This document shows positions 27,145-35,453 of a stretch of DNA of 64,000 nucleotides, one piece after another (position 1 is the first letter of the stretch; every line of letters starts with the position of its first letter). Position numbers and translations under genes: made by a program. The DNA is from Shimia sp. R10_1 (lineage in GTDB: Bacteria; Pseudomonadota; Alphaproteobacteria; Rhodobacterales; Rhodobacteraceae): the NCBI RefSeq assembly GCF_017744095.1, contig NZ_JAGHQX010000002.1:456282-520281 (forward strand). Reading direction: 5' to 3'. The notes below the pieces were generated by a model. That model made no database searches, had not been told where the DNA came from, and saw nothing but the letters and a program-made list of their open reading frames with translations.

Positions 27145-28280
27145 GCACGCAGTGGCTGGCCCCCGATCAGCTGTTTGACGGCAAGGACCTGCGCACAGGG
27201 ATGGCTCTGCGGGTGGAAAACGGGAGTGTCGCCGAGATCGCAGAGGCCCCCGCTGGCGCGACCCCTGTGACAGGCACGCTGACGCCCGGCTATGTGGATT
27301 TGCAGGTCAATGGTGGTGGCGGCGTGCTGTTGAACACCAGCCCAACGCGGGAGGGCATCGCCACCATCGCCGCCGCGCACCGGCGGTTTGGCACGGTGGC
27401 GCTGTTGCCCACTGTGATCACAGATAGGCCAGAAGTGCTGGAAGAAGCCGCCAATGCAATCGTCGCCGCCAAAGGGCTGCCGGGCATTATTGGGTTGCAC
27501 ATTGAGGGGCCGCATATCTCTGAGCCACGCAAAGGCACCCATGATGGTGCCTATGTGCGCCCGCTGGATGCGCGCACAATGAATGTGGTGCAGCATCTGC
27601 GCGAAACGGATGTGCCTGTGATGATCACTTTGGCACCAGAGGCGGTCACGCTGGAGCAGATCACAGAATTGGCGAGTTGGGGTGCAATAGTCTCTGTTGG
27701 ACATTCAGATGCCACCGCCGCGCAGGTGGAGGCCGCGATTGCCGCTGGGGTGCGCTGTGCCACCCATCTTTACAACGCGATGTCGCCGATGACGAGCCGA
27801 GAGCCAGGCGTTGTGGGCGCGGTGATCAACTCATCGCTTTATGCTGGGATCATCTGCGACGGATTTCATGTGGCTGACAGCATGGTGGGGCTGGCGCTGC
27901 GCGCGCGCCCAGTGCCGGATCGCATGATGCTGGTATCAGATTCCATGGCCACGGTTGGCGGGCCGGATCGGTTTGACCTTTATGGCCATGAGGTTGCGCT
28001 GCGCGACGGGCGTCTGATCAACCGCCAGGGCGGTTTGGCCGGTGCGCATATCACGCAGGCACAGGGCGTGCAGCGCCTGATTTCCAAGATTGGGCTTTCG
28101 CCAGAAGCGGCTTTGCGCATGGCGATCACCACCCCTGCGGCCTGCATGGGATTGCCTGCGCTCGCAAGCCCGCTCAACCGCCCTGTCGAAGATCTGATCC
28201 TGTTGGATGAAGACCACACCGTGACGGGCACGCTTGCAGAGGTTATCACTGCGCCAAAAGCCCCCGATGCAGCGGAATAG
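27141..28280 (+). CDS. nagA: N-acetylglucosamine-6-phosphate deacetylase
   Basis: Removes acetate from N-acetylhexosamine-6-phosphate in the cytoplasm. 379 aa amidohydrolase: PGYVDLQVNGGGG, the metal Glu in HIEGPHISEPRKG, metal His in VSVGHSDATA and substrate loop THLYNAMSP, then ICDGFH and the catalytic Asp in LVSDSMA. Overlaps the aldolase-like gene by 4 bases and cutC by 14. Confidence 0.95.
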   Translation: MSTQWLAPDQLFDGKDLRTGMALRVENGSVAEIAEAPAGATPVTGTLTPGYVDLQVNGGGGVLLNTSPTREGIATIAAAHRRFGTVALLPTVITDRPEVLEEAANAIVAAKGLPGIIGLHIEGPHISEPRKGTHDGAYVRPLDARTMNVVQHLRETDVPVMITLAPEAVTLEQITELASWGAIVSVGHSDATAAQVEAAIAAGVRCATHLYNAMSPMTSREPGVVGAVINSSLYAGIICDGFHVADSMVGLALRARPVPDRMMLVSDSMATVGGPDRFDLYGHEVALRDGRLINRQGGLAGAHITQAQGVQRLISKIGLSPEAALRMAITTPAACMGLPALASPLNRPVEDLILLDEDHTVTGTLAEVITAPKAPDAAE

Positions 28281-28995
28281 GCTCACATTCGAGGTCTGCA
28301 TCGACACTCCTGCCGGGTTGAATGCCTGTGCCGGGTTGGTGGATCGGATCGAGCTGTGCAGCGCGCTGGATCTCGGTGGGCTCACACCCGATCCCGGGCT
28401 GATTGCACTGGCGGCGCAAAGTGGCCTTCCAAGCCACGCCATGATCCGGCCACGCGCCGGGGATTTCTGCTATGACGCAGCAGAAACAACAGCCATGTGT
28501 GCCAGCATCGCAGCGGTAAAAGAGGCGGGTTTGGCAGGGGTGGTCATCGGTGCACGCAAGGCGGATGCGCTGGATCTGAAAACGCTCACCACTTTGATGC
28601 GCGCCGCCGAAGGGCTGGAGGTCACACTGCATCGGGTGATCGACCTGCTGCCGGATCCCATCGCGGTGATGGAGCAGGCCATCACACTAGGCATAGACCG
28701 TATCCTGACATCCGGCGGAGCGCCCAAAGCGGTTGACGGATTGGCGCAGATTGCACGCCTCCACAGCGCGGCAAACGGGCGGATCGAGATCATGGTGGGC
28801 AGCGGCGTTTCAGTCTCTAACTTGGCTGAAACTGCAGAAATGACAGGCGTTACATCCTTTCACAGCTCCTGTGCGAAAGACATGCCTGTGGCCGCTGATT
28901 TGCAGCAATTTGGCTTTGCCAAAACCCAGCGCGTGACAGACCGTGCGACCGTGCAGGCCTTTCGCGCCGCGTTAGACCAACTCGCACAGACCTAG
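28267..28995 (+). CDS. cutC: CutC-family protein
   Basis: 242 aa TIM-barrel protein of the CutC family: FEVCIDTPAGLNACAG, DRIELCSALDLGGLTPD, MIRPRAGDF, LHRVIDLLPDP, LTSGGAPKAVDG and FHSSCAKDMP. The family was named for copper homeostasis, but that role is doubtful. The start at 28267 lies inside the end of nagA, which ties it to amino-sugar use here. Last gene of the operon; it overlaps the converging beta-glucosidase gene by four bases. Confidence 0.9.
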   Translation: MQRNRLTFEVCIDTPAGLNACAGLVDRIELCSALDLGGLTPDPGLIALAAQSGLPSHAMIRPRAGDFCYDAAETTAMCASIAAVKEAGLAGVVIGARKADALDLKTLTTLMRAAEGLEVTLHRVIDLLPDPIAVMEQAITLGIDRILTSGGAPKAVDGLAQIARLHSAANGRIEIMVGSGVSVSNLAETAEMTGVTSFHSSCAKDMPVAADLQQFGFAKTQRVTDRATVQAFRAALDQLAQT

Positions 28996-30317
28996 CTGCG
29001 CAAAGCCTGCGCCAATGCGTGATAAGAGGCTTTGGGCGTGCGCGCAAAACTCTCAAAATCCACATGGATCAGGCCAAAGCGCTTCTCATAGCCCAGCGCC
29101 CATTCGTAATTGTCCATCAAAGACCAGATATAGTAGCCCTTCAGAGGCACATCTGCGGCCAGCGCCTGTTTGACGGCATCGAGATGGACGTTCAGGTAGG
29201 ATATTCTGTGTGGATCATCAACCGCGCCACCCGTGATCTGGTCAGGCGCTGACATGCCATTCTCTGTGACATAAATCGGCAGATCGCCGGTGTATTCCCG
29301 CGCCATGCGGATCAGGAAATCACGCAGCCCATCAGGATAGATCTCCCAGCCCATAGAGGTCAGCGGCAATTCACCAGTGTGCTCGCTGTAACTGGGCCAT
29401 GGCGTCGCGGCCGGACCGATGAGGTTGCGGGTGTAATAGTTCAGCCCGCTCCAATCCACCGGCGTGGTGATGACGTCAAAATCATCCTGCCAACCTTTGG
29501 GCAGATGCGGGTCAAGCCCTTCGAGCACCAGATCGGGGTATTCCCCTTTGAACAGCCCGCCCAGAAAGAACCGGTTGTAAATCGCATCATAGCGCGCGGC
29601 GGCGGCGGCGGCCTCTGCACTGTCATCAACCGGCGCGGCCCACTCAAAATTGCACACCGCGCCGAGGTTTTTCATGCCATGGCCGCGCATCACCTGAATG
29701 GCCGTGCCGTGGGCCAGAAGCACATGGTGCATGGCGCGCGCGGTGGCGCGGATGTCGCGCAGCCCCGGCGCATGGGCGCCAACAAAATGGCTCAGCCAGC
29801 CAACACACCAAGGCTCGTTGATCGGCGCGACGGACCAGACACGATCCCCGATCCGACGCATGAGCGTGTCGGTATAGTCGCCAAACCAGCCCGCAATATC
29901 GCGATTGCGCCACCCGCCCAGATCGGCCAGGGCGGAGGGCAGCTCCCAGTGATAGAGCGTAAGTGCCGGATTGATGCCACGTGCAAGCAGCCCATCCACC
30001 AGACGGTCATAAAAATCGAGCCCTTCTTGATTGGGAGTGCCGCGCCCTTCCGGCAGCACACGCGCCCAGCTGGTGGAAAAACGATAGGTGTCCACACCCA
30101 GTCCGGCGATGAGGTCGAGATCTTCTTCCAGACGGTTGTAGTGATCACAGCCCAGCGCGCCATTTTCAGCCCGCACCACATTGCCCGGGGTGGCTGCGAA
30201 ATCATCCCAATGGGTGCGCCCGGCGCCGCCGAAGCTGTGGCCCTCAATCTGGTAGCTTGAGGTCGCAACGCCAAACTGAAAGTCTTGCGGAAAGTCGGAG
30301 CGTTTGTGGGTGATCAT
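28992..30317 (-). CDS. Beta-glucosidase, GH1
   Basis: 441 aa retaining glycosidase of family GH1, cytoplasmic (no signal peptide), hydrolysing beta-glucosides. The N-terminal signature FQFGVATSSYQIEGH is present, the acid/base Glu is in INEPWC (about E168) and the nucleophile Glu in YVTENGMS (about E352). Full length for the family. It starts one base after the lacI stop, so the pair is a two-gene unit divergent from the agl operon. Confidence 0.95.
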   Translation of the reverse strand: MITHKRSDFPQDFQFGVATSSYQIEGHSFGGAGRTHWDDFAATPGNVVRAENGALGCDHYNRLEEDLDLIAGLGVDTYRFSTSWARVLPEGRGTPNQEGLDFYDRLVDGLLARGINPALTLYHWELPSALADLGGWRNRDIAGWFGDYTDTLMRRIGDRVWSVAPINEPWCVGWLSHFVGAHAPGLRDIRATARAMHHVLLAHGTAIQVMRGHGMKNLGAVCNFEWAAPVDDSAEAAAAAARYDAIYNRFFLGGLFKGEYPDLVLEGLDPHLPKGWQDDFDVITTPVDWSGLNYYTRNLIGPAATPWPSYSEHTGELPLTSMGWEIYPDGLRDFLIRMAREYTGDLPIYVTENGMSAPDQITGGAVDDPHRISYLNVHLDAVKQALAADVPLKGYYIWSLMDNYEWALGYEKRFGLIHVDFESFARTPKASYHALAQALRS

Positions 30318-30318
30318 G

Positions 30319-31371
30319 TCAGGCTTCCTGCTCTAATGCCTGCCGCAACGCAGGGGCAGGACCGGTGGATTGGCCCACCGTCAGCGTTGCCTCCAGCATC
30401 ACCTGTGGCAGATCGGTGCCGGGATTGGTGATCATGTCAATCAGCGCATGCGCCACTTTGCGTCCGGCTTCGCGCACGGACGAGCGCACAGAGGTAAAGG
30501 CGGGAATATCGCCATCATTGCTAAAGTAGCTGAGCGCATCATCATGGATGACCACAGACACATCGCGGCCCATCGTCAGCCCAGCCTCTGAAAGTGCGCG
30601 ACGCAGACCAATGGCCGGAATGATCGAGGACACCACAAAGGCGGTTGGTGGCTTCTCCATCGCCAGCGCTTTGCGGCAGGTTTCATAGCCGTAGTTTTCG
30701 GTCATCTCGTCATGAAACACCAAATCAGGTCGCAGAGGCGCATCACGCCCCTCTAACGCCGCCAGATAGCCCGCGCCCCGTCGGGTGGCAAAATCCATAT
30801 CCGCCAATCCGTTCAGCAAAGCAATGCGGCGATGCCCGAGATCCAGCAAGAATTCCGTGGCCCGTTGAAAGGCACGCTTGTTGTTCACATCCACCCAGCT
30901 GTAACGCTCTCTCACTTCAGTAGAGCGACCATGCACCACGAAAGGCACGCCAAGCTCCTGCAACAGCGCGATGCGACGGTCATCCACCTTGGGGCCATGC
31001 ACGATCAGCCCGTCCACAGCACCACGAGACACAAGTTTGCGATAGCTGGCTTCTTCGTCTTCGTCATTCACCACAGAGAGCAGCAGATCATATCCGTTGT
31101 CTGAATAGATCTCCCCCGCCCCGGCAATAAAATCGGCAAAGATCGGGTTCACCATCTCATGCTTTTTGGAAACGGGCAGCACGTGGCCGATGGTCATCGC
31201 CCGTCCGGTCGCCAATGTCTTGGCACGCGTGTTGGGCGCATAGTTATGGGCGCGCGCCGCCTCCAGCACTTTCTGGCGCGTTGATTCGCGTACCTCCGGG
31301 TAGCCATTGAGTGCGCGCGACACTGTGGTCTGCGACAGACCCAGTTTCTCTGAGAGCTCTTTCAGGTTCAT
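30319..31371 (-). CDS. aglR: LacI-family regulator of the agl operon (AglR-like)
   Basis: 350 aa. The N-terminal helix-turn-helix (LKELSEKLGLSQTTVSRALNGYPEVRESTRQKV) and hinge are typical, followed by a periplasmic-binding-like effector domain. The matching palindromes TCAAAGCGCTTTGA and TCAAAGCGCTTTGG in front of this gene and of aglE contain the AAGCGCTT core common to LacI operators. In Sinorhizobium meliloti aglR is likewise divergent from aglEFGAK. Effector expected to be an alpha-glucoside or its product (inference). Confidence 0.9.
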   Translation of the reverse strand: MNLKELSEKLGLSQTTVSRALNGYPEVRESTRQKVLEAARAHNYAPNTRAKTLATGRAMTIGHVLPVSKKHEMVNPIFADFIAGAGEIYSDNGYDLLLSVVNDEDEEASYRKLVSRGAVDGLIVHGPKVDDRRIALLQELGVPFVVHGRSTEVRERYSWVDVNNKRAFQRATEFLLDLGHRRIALLNGLADMDFATRRGAGYLAALEGRDAPLRPDLVFHDEMTENYGYETCRKALAMEKPPTAFVVSSIIPAIGLRRALSEAGLTMGRDVSVVIHDDALSYFSNDGDIPAFTSVRSSVREAGRKVAHALIDMITNPGTDLPQVMLEATLTVGQSTGPAPALRQALEQEA

Positions 31372-31390
31372 GATTTTTGGCGATTATTCC

Positions 31391-31404
31391 TCAAAGCGCT
31401 TTGA
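31391..31404. promoter_or_regulatory. LacI-type operator 1 (lacI side)
   Basis: A perfect 14-bp palindrome, TCAAAGCGCTTTGA, 19 bp before the lacI start. It is well placed for self-repression of the lacI/beta-glucosidase unit. Confidence 0.75.
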
Positions 31405-31523
31405 TTGCTGGCAAAAACACAGACCGTTTCTGACAACAGAACCAAAGGTATTCCTCCTGAAATCACTCATAAATCATATATTTCTCTGGCACAAGTCGGT
31501 GGATTTCTTGCGGATTGCAAAAT

Positions 31524-31537
31524 TCAAAGCGCTTTGG
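31524..31537. promoter_or_regulatory. LacI-type operator 2 (aglE side)
   Basis: TCAAAGCGCTTTGG, identical to operator 1 in 13 of 14 bases, 37 bp before the aglE start. The two sites are 133 bp apart centre to centre, which would allow looping. Confidence 0.75.
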
Positions 31538-31574
31538 TAACCTATCCACAGGAATGGAAACTGGGAGGACATCC

Positions 31575-32933
31575 ATGACACCGAAACTTTATGCGAGCGC
31601 CGCTGCGCTGGCGCTGATGGCAAGCGCCGCATTGGCCGATGGCCACCTGAAATTTGCGCCGGGGGAGGGTGCATTCAGTTGGGACAGCTACAAGACATGG
31701 GCCGAAAACGCGCCGGATCTGAGCGGACAGACCGTGACGGTCGCCGGTCCATGGCTGCAGCCTGAAGATGAGGTGTTCCGTTCGGTGCTGGCGTATTTCA
31801 CCCATGCGACGGGGGCAGAGGCGATCTACACCGGCTCTGACAGCTTTGAGCAGCAGATCGTGATTGATGCCGAAGCGGGCTCCGCCCCCAATATTGCCGT
31901 GTTCCCACAGCCCGGCCTTGCAGCAGATATGGCCGCGCGCGGCCTGCTTTCGCCGCTGCCTGCGAGCATGGCGCCTTGGACCGTTGAAAACTACGGCGCG
32001 GGCCAAAGCTGGGTTGATCTTGGCACCTATGCCGACAAAGACGGCGCGGATCAGCACTATGGCTTCTTTTACAATGTGAACGTGAAATCGCTGGTCTGGT
32101 ACATCCCGGAGAACTTTGAGGACGCCGAATATGAGGTGCCGGAAACTATGGAAGATCTGCGCGCGCTGACCGAGCAGATCGTGGCCGATGGCGAAACCCC
32201 TTGGTGCATCGGTCTGGGATCCGGCGCGGCAACCGGCTGGCCCGCCACCGACTGGGTCGAAGACATCATGCTGCGCACCCAGCCAGCCGATGTTTATGAC
32301 GCCTGGACCACCAACGACATTCCGTTCAACGACGAACGTGTGGTGGCGGCCATCGAAGAGTTCGGCTGGTTTGTGGGCGATGATGCCAAAGTCTCCGGTG
32401 GTGCGGGCGCTGTGGCCACCACCGACTTCCGCGACAGCCCGAAAGGCATGTTTGCCGCCCCGGCAGAGTGCTACATGCACCGTCAGGCTTCCTTCGTGCC
32501 GGCCTTCTTCCCGGAAGGCATTGAGTTTGGCGAAGATGTGGATTTCTTCTACTTCCCCTCTTACGCGGGCAAAGACCTCGGCAATCCGGTTCTGGGCGGC
32601 GGCACATTGATGGCGATCACCGATCCGTCTGATGCGACCAGCGCGCTGATGGAATTTTTCCAGCTGCCACTGGCGCATGAAGTCTTTGGCGCGCAGTCGG
32701 GCTTCCTGACACCGCTGAAAAGCGTGAATCCGGAGACCTACCTCAATGACGCGCTGCGCGGTCAGGCGGATATTCTGGTGAATGCGACCACCTTCCGCTT
32801 TGACGGCTCTGACCTGATGCCGGGTGGCGTGGGCGCGGGCTCCTTCTGGACCGGCATGGTCGATTTCACCAGCGGCAAGGACGCCGCCACTGTGGCGACC
32901 GAAATTCAGGACAGCTGGGACGCGCTGAAATAA
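31575..32933 (+). CDS. aglE: Alpha-glucoside ABC importer, substrate-binding protein
   Basis: 452 aa periplasmic binding protein. The start at 31575 has GGGAGGA upstream and yields a clean signal peptide (MTPKLYASAAALALMASAALA, cut before DGHLKFAPG); the frame stays open further upstream through operator 2. The opening GEGAFSWDSYKTW is typical of AglE-type proteins. First gene of aglEFG-aglA-aglK. Followed by a GC-rich hairpin at 32955-32980. Confidence 0.92.
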   Translation: MTPKLYASAAALALMASAALADGHLKFAPGEGAFSWDSYKTWAENAPDLSGQTVTVAGPWLQPEDEVFRSVLAYFTHATGAEAIYTGSDSFEQQIVIDAEAGSAPNIAVFPQPGLAADMAARGLLSPLPASMAPWTVENYGAGQSWVDLGTYADKDGADQHYGFFYNVNVKSLVWYIPENFEDAEYEVPETMEDLRALTEQIVADGETPWCIGLGSGAATGWPATDWVEDIMLRTQPADVYDAWTTNDIPFNDERVVAAIEEFGWFVGDDAKVSGGAGAVATTDFRDSPKGMFAAPAECYMHRQASFVPAFFPEGIEFGEDVDFFYFPSYAGKDLGNPVLGGGTLMAITDPSDATSALMEFFQLPLAHEVFGAQSGFLTPLKSVNPETYLNDALRGQADILVNATTFRFDGSDLMPGGVGAGSFWTGMVDFTSGKDAATVATEIQDSWDALK

Positions 32934-32954
32934 GCGCGCTCTGACGCCAAACCC

Positions 32955-32980
32955 GTGTCGCCCCACATACGGGGCGGCAC
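32955..32980 (+). other. Intercistronic hairpin after aglE
   Basis: A 10-bp stem with one G-U pair (GTGTCGCCCC / GGGGCGGCAC) and loop ACATAC in the 68-nt aglE-aglF gap, followed by A-rich sequence and not a T-run. Same arrangement as after the other binding-protein gene in this window. Confidence 0.6.
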
Positions 32981-33001
32981 AGTTCAAAAAAGGGGTGCGC
33001 C

Positions 33002-34228
33002 ATGTCTCCGGCCCTGCTTGGTCTTGTGACCATTGCGATTGGTGTGAGTGGCTGTCTTGGCTATTTCTACCTGTCCAATCTCTTTCTGGATAAAGTCCTG
33101 TTTCCGCCGGTGGGCCCCAATGCGGGGCGCAATATCAACCGCGCAAACATGATCCGCCCGTGGCTGTTTCTCGGCCCTGCGATCCTCGCGCTGGGGCTGT
33201 ACCTCGGCTATCCGGTGATTGAGACGCTGCGGCTGTCTCTCACGGACCGCACGCAGGATGAGGCCTTTGTGGGCCTTGCCAACTACAGCCAGATGTTTGC
33301 CGAACCCAAATTCTGGGAGGCGATGCGCAACAACATGCTGTGGCTGATTGTGGTGCCTGCCGCCTCCACCGCCTTTGGCCTGTTGGCAGCGCAGCTGACC
33401 GACCGCATCAAATGGGGCAACATCGCCAAATCCCTGATCTTCATGCCGATGGCGATCTCTTTTGTGGGCGCGTCGGTGATCTTCAAACTGGTCTATGATG
33501 CGCGCCCTGCAGGCAACGAGCAGATTGGCATCTTGAACGCGGTCTGGTTGCAGTTTGAAGGTGGAATAGGCTCTTTTCTGATCCTGAAACTGATGCCTGC
33601 GGTGCTTCTGCTGAGCTTTGCCGCGATTGTGACTTATGTCGCCTATCTGCTGCTGCGCCCCCTGCTTGAAAGCGCGGGCACCGTGCTGATCAAAGCCCTG
33701 CGCGTGTTCGGCGCGGCTATTGGCCTGTGGTTTGCCTATACCGCGCTCAGCAATGCGGTGACAGTCTTTGTCACCGAACTGGAATATGGCGCGCCACAAA
33801 CGTGGCTGACCCTGCCGTTTTACAACAACTTCTTCCTGATGGTGGTGCTGATCTGGATCCAGACCGGCTTTGCCATGGTGATCCTCTCCGCCGCGCTGCG
33901 TGGCATTCCGGAGGAAACCATCGAGGCCGCCATTCTGGATGGGGCCAACCCGTTTCAGATCTTCTTCAAGATCAAAGTGCCGCAGATCATGCCCACGATT
34001 GTCGTGGTCTGGACCACCATCACGCTGGTCGTGCTCAAGGTCTTTGACATCGTGTTTGCCATGACCAACGGCCAGTGGGAAACGCAGGTCTTGGCCAACT
34101 ACATGTATGACAAGCTGTTCCGCGCCAATGACTGGGGCGTGGGCTCTGCCAGCGCCATCATCATCATGCTGCTCGTCTCCCCGATCCTGATCTGGAACGT
34201 GGTGCAGGCCCGCAAAGAACTGCGCTGA
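33002..34228 (+). CDS. aglF: Alpha-glucoside ABC importer, permease AglF
   Basis: 408 aa permease of the MalF type with seven or eight hydrophobic segments, including an extra N-terminal one (residues 5-30), and the EAA loop IEAAILDGANPFQIFFKIKVP near the C-terminus. A large central segment (residues 150-260) inserts further membrane helices before the conserved core. AAGGGG lies just before the ATG. An 11-nt gap leads to aglG. Confidence 0.9.
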   Translation: MSPALLGLVTIAIGVSGCLGYFYLSNLFLDKVLFPPVGPNAGRNINRANMIRPWLFLGPAILALGLYLGYPVIETLRLSLTDRTQDEAFVGLANYSQMFAEPKFWEAMRNNMLWLIVVPAASTAFGLLAAQLTDRIKWGNIAKSLIFMPMAISFVGASVIFKLVYDARPAGNEQIGILNAVWLQFEGGIGSFLILKLMPAVLLLSFAAIVTYVAYLLLRPLLESAGTVLIKALRVFGAAIGLWFAYTALSNAVTVFVTELEYGAPQTWLTLPFYNNFFLMVVLIWIQTGFAMVILSAALRGIPEETIEAAILDGANPFQIFFKIKVPQIMPTIVVVWTTITLVVLKVFDIVFAMTNGQWETQVLANYMYDKLFRANDWGVGSASAIIIMLLVSPILIWNVVQARKELR

Positions 34229-34239
34229 GGAGAGAGACC

Positions 34240-35403
34240 ATGGACAATATCGCAGGACGCAAATCCGCTCTCAGCTGGGCCGTGAATATCTCGGTCGTGC
34301 TGCTTGTGGCGCTGTGGCTCTTCCCCACCGTTGGTTTGCTGGTGTCCTCCTTCCGCACCGCAGACCAGATCTCTGCCTCGGGATGGTGGAAATCCCTGTT
34401 TTCGGCAGAGCAGGTCGTGCAACTGCGCACCGGTGGGGCGGAGGCCGCAATGCAGGAGGGTGACCTCTGGGTGGTTGAGGGCAATCTGCTTGAGGAGGCT
34501 GAAGATGGCCCCGCACCGGGCATCACCATCACGCGCTTTGGCGTCTCCTCCAAAGCGGTGGACGCCTTTGCGGTGGGTGACACAGCGACGTTTTCCAAAG
34601 ATGAGAAGACCTTCACCATGGACGCGGCGGGGACCTATCGCTTCACCTCCACTGAGAAGCTGCGCAAACGCGGCCAACGGGTGTTCATCACCGCGACCCT
34701 GCCGCCAGACTTTACGCTTGAGAACTATGATCAGGTGCTCTTTTCCGGCAACAGCAATGACAGCATGGCCAAAGCGTTTTTCAACACGCTGACAGTCACG
34801 ATTCCGGCCACAATCATCCCAATCCTGATCGCCGCCTTCGCCGCCTATGCGCTGGCATGGATGGAGTTTCCGGGCCGTGTGCTGTTGATTGCGACGGTTG
34901 TGGGCCTCTTGGTGGTGCCCTTGCAGCTGGCGCTGATCCCGCTGTTGAAGCTGCACCTCAACATCGGCATCGGCAAAGGCTATCTTGGCGTCTGGCTGGC
35001 TCACACGGGGTTTGGCCTACCGCTCGCGATCTACCTACTGCGCAACTACATGGCAGGGCTGCCCAAAGACATCATCGAGAACGCCAAAGTGGATGGCGCC
35101 ACGGATTTTCAGATCTTCACCAAGATCATCCTGCCCCTGTCTTTCCCTGCGTTGGCCTCTTTCGCGATCCTGCAATTCCTCTGGACTTGGAATGACCTGC
35201 TGGTGGCCAAAGTCTTCCTGATTGATGCCACCGGCAACACCACCGTGATGACCAATCAGATTGTCGAGCTGCTGGGCACCCGTGGCGGCAATTGGGAGAT
35301 CCTCGCAACCGCAGCCTTTGTCTCCATCGTGGCACCGCTCTGCGTGTTCTTTGCCATGCAACGCTATCTCGTGCGCGGCCTGCTGGCCGGCTCCGTGAAA
35401 TAA
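34240..35403 (+). CDS. aglG: Alpha-glucoside ABC importer, permease AglG
   Basis: 387 aa permease of the MalG type. After the first membrane helix (about residues 14-37) comes a long, mostly polar stretch of about 140 residues that should be periplasmic, then the remaining helices from about residue 183. EAA loop IENAKVDGATDFQIFTKIILP. AglG proteins are longer than plain MalG for this reason. Confidence 0.9.
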   Translation: MDNIAGRKSALSWAVNISVVLLVALWLFPTVGLLVSSFRTADQISASGWWKSLFSAEQVVQLRTGGAEAAMQEGDLWVVEGNLLEEAEDGPAPGITITRFGVSSKAVDAFAVGDTATFSKDEKTFTMDAAGTYRFTSTEKLRKRGQRVFITATLPPDFTLENYDQVLFSGNSNDSMAKAFFNTLTVTIPATIIPILIAAFAAYALAWMEFPGRVLLIATVVGLLVVPLQLALIPLLKLHLNIGIGKGYLGVWLAHTGFGLPLAIYLLRNYMAGLPKDIIENAKVDGATDFQIFTKIILPLSFPALASFAILQFLWTWNDLLVAKVFLIDATGNTTVMTNQIVELLGTRGGNWEILATAAFVSIVAPLCVFFAMQRYLVRGLLAGSVK

Positions 35404-35453
35404 CAAACAGACCCTAACACGGCAGAAATGCCGCCAATATCTAGGACGACCCG

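Noticed and set aside
31542..32987. 481-codon open frame on the minus strand
   Set aside because: Mirror of aglE, without its own start signals or motifs.
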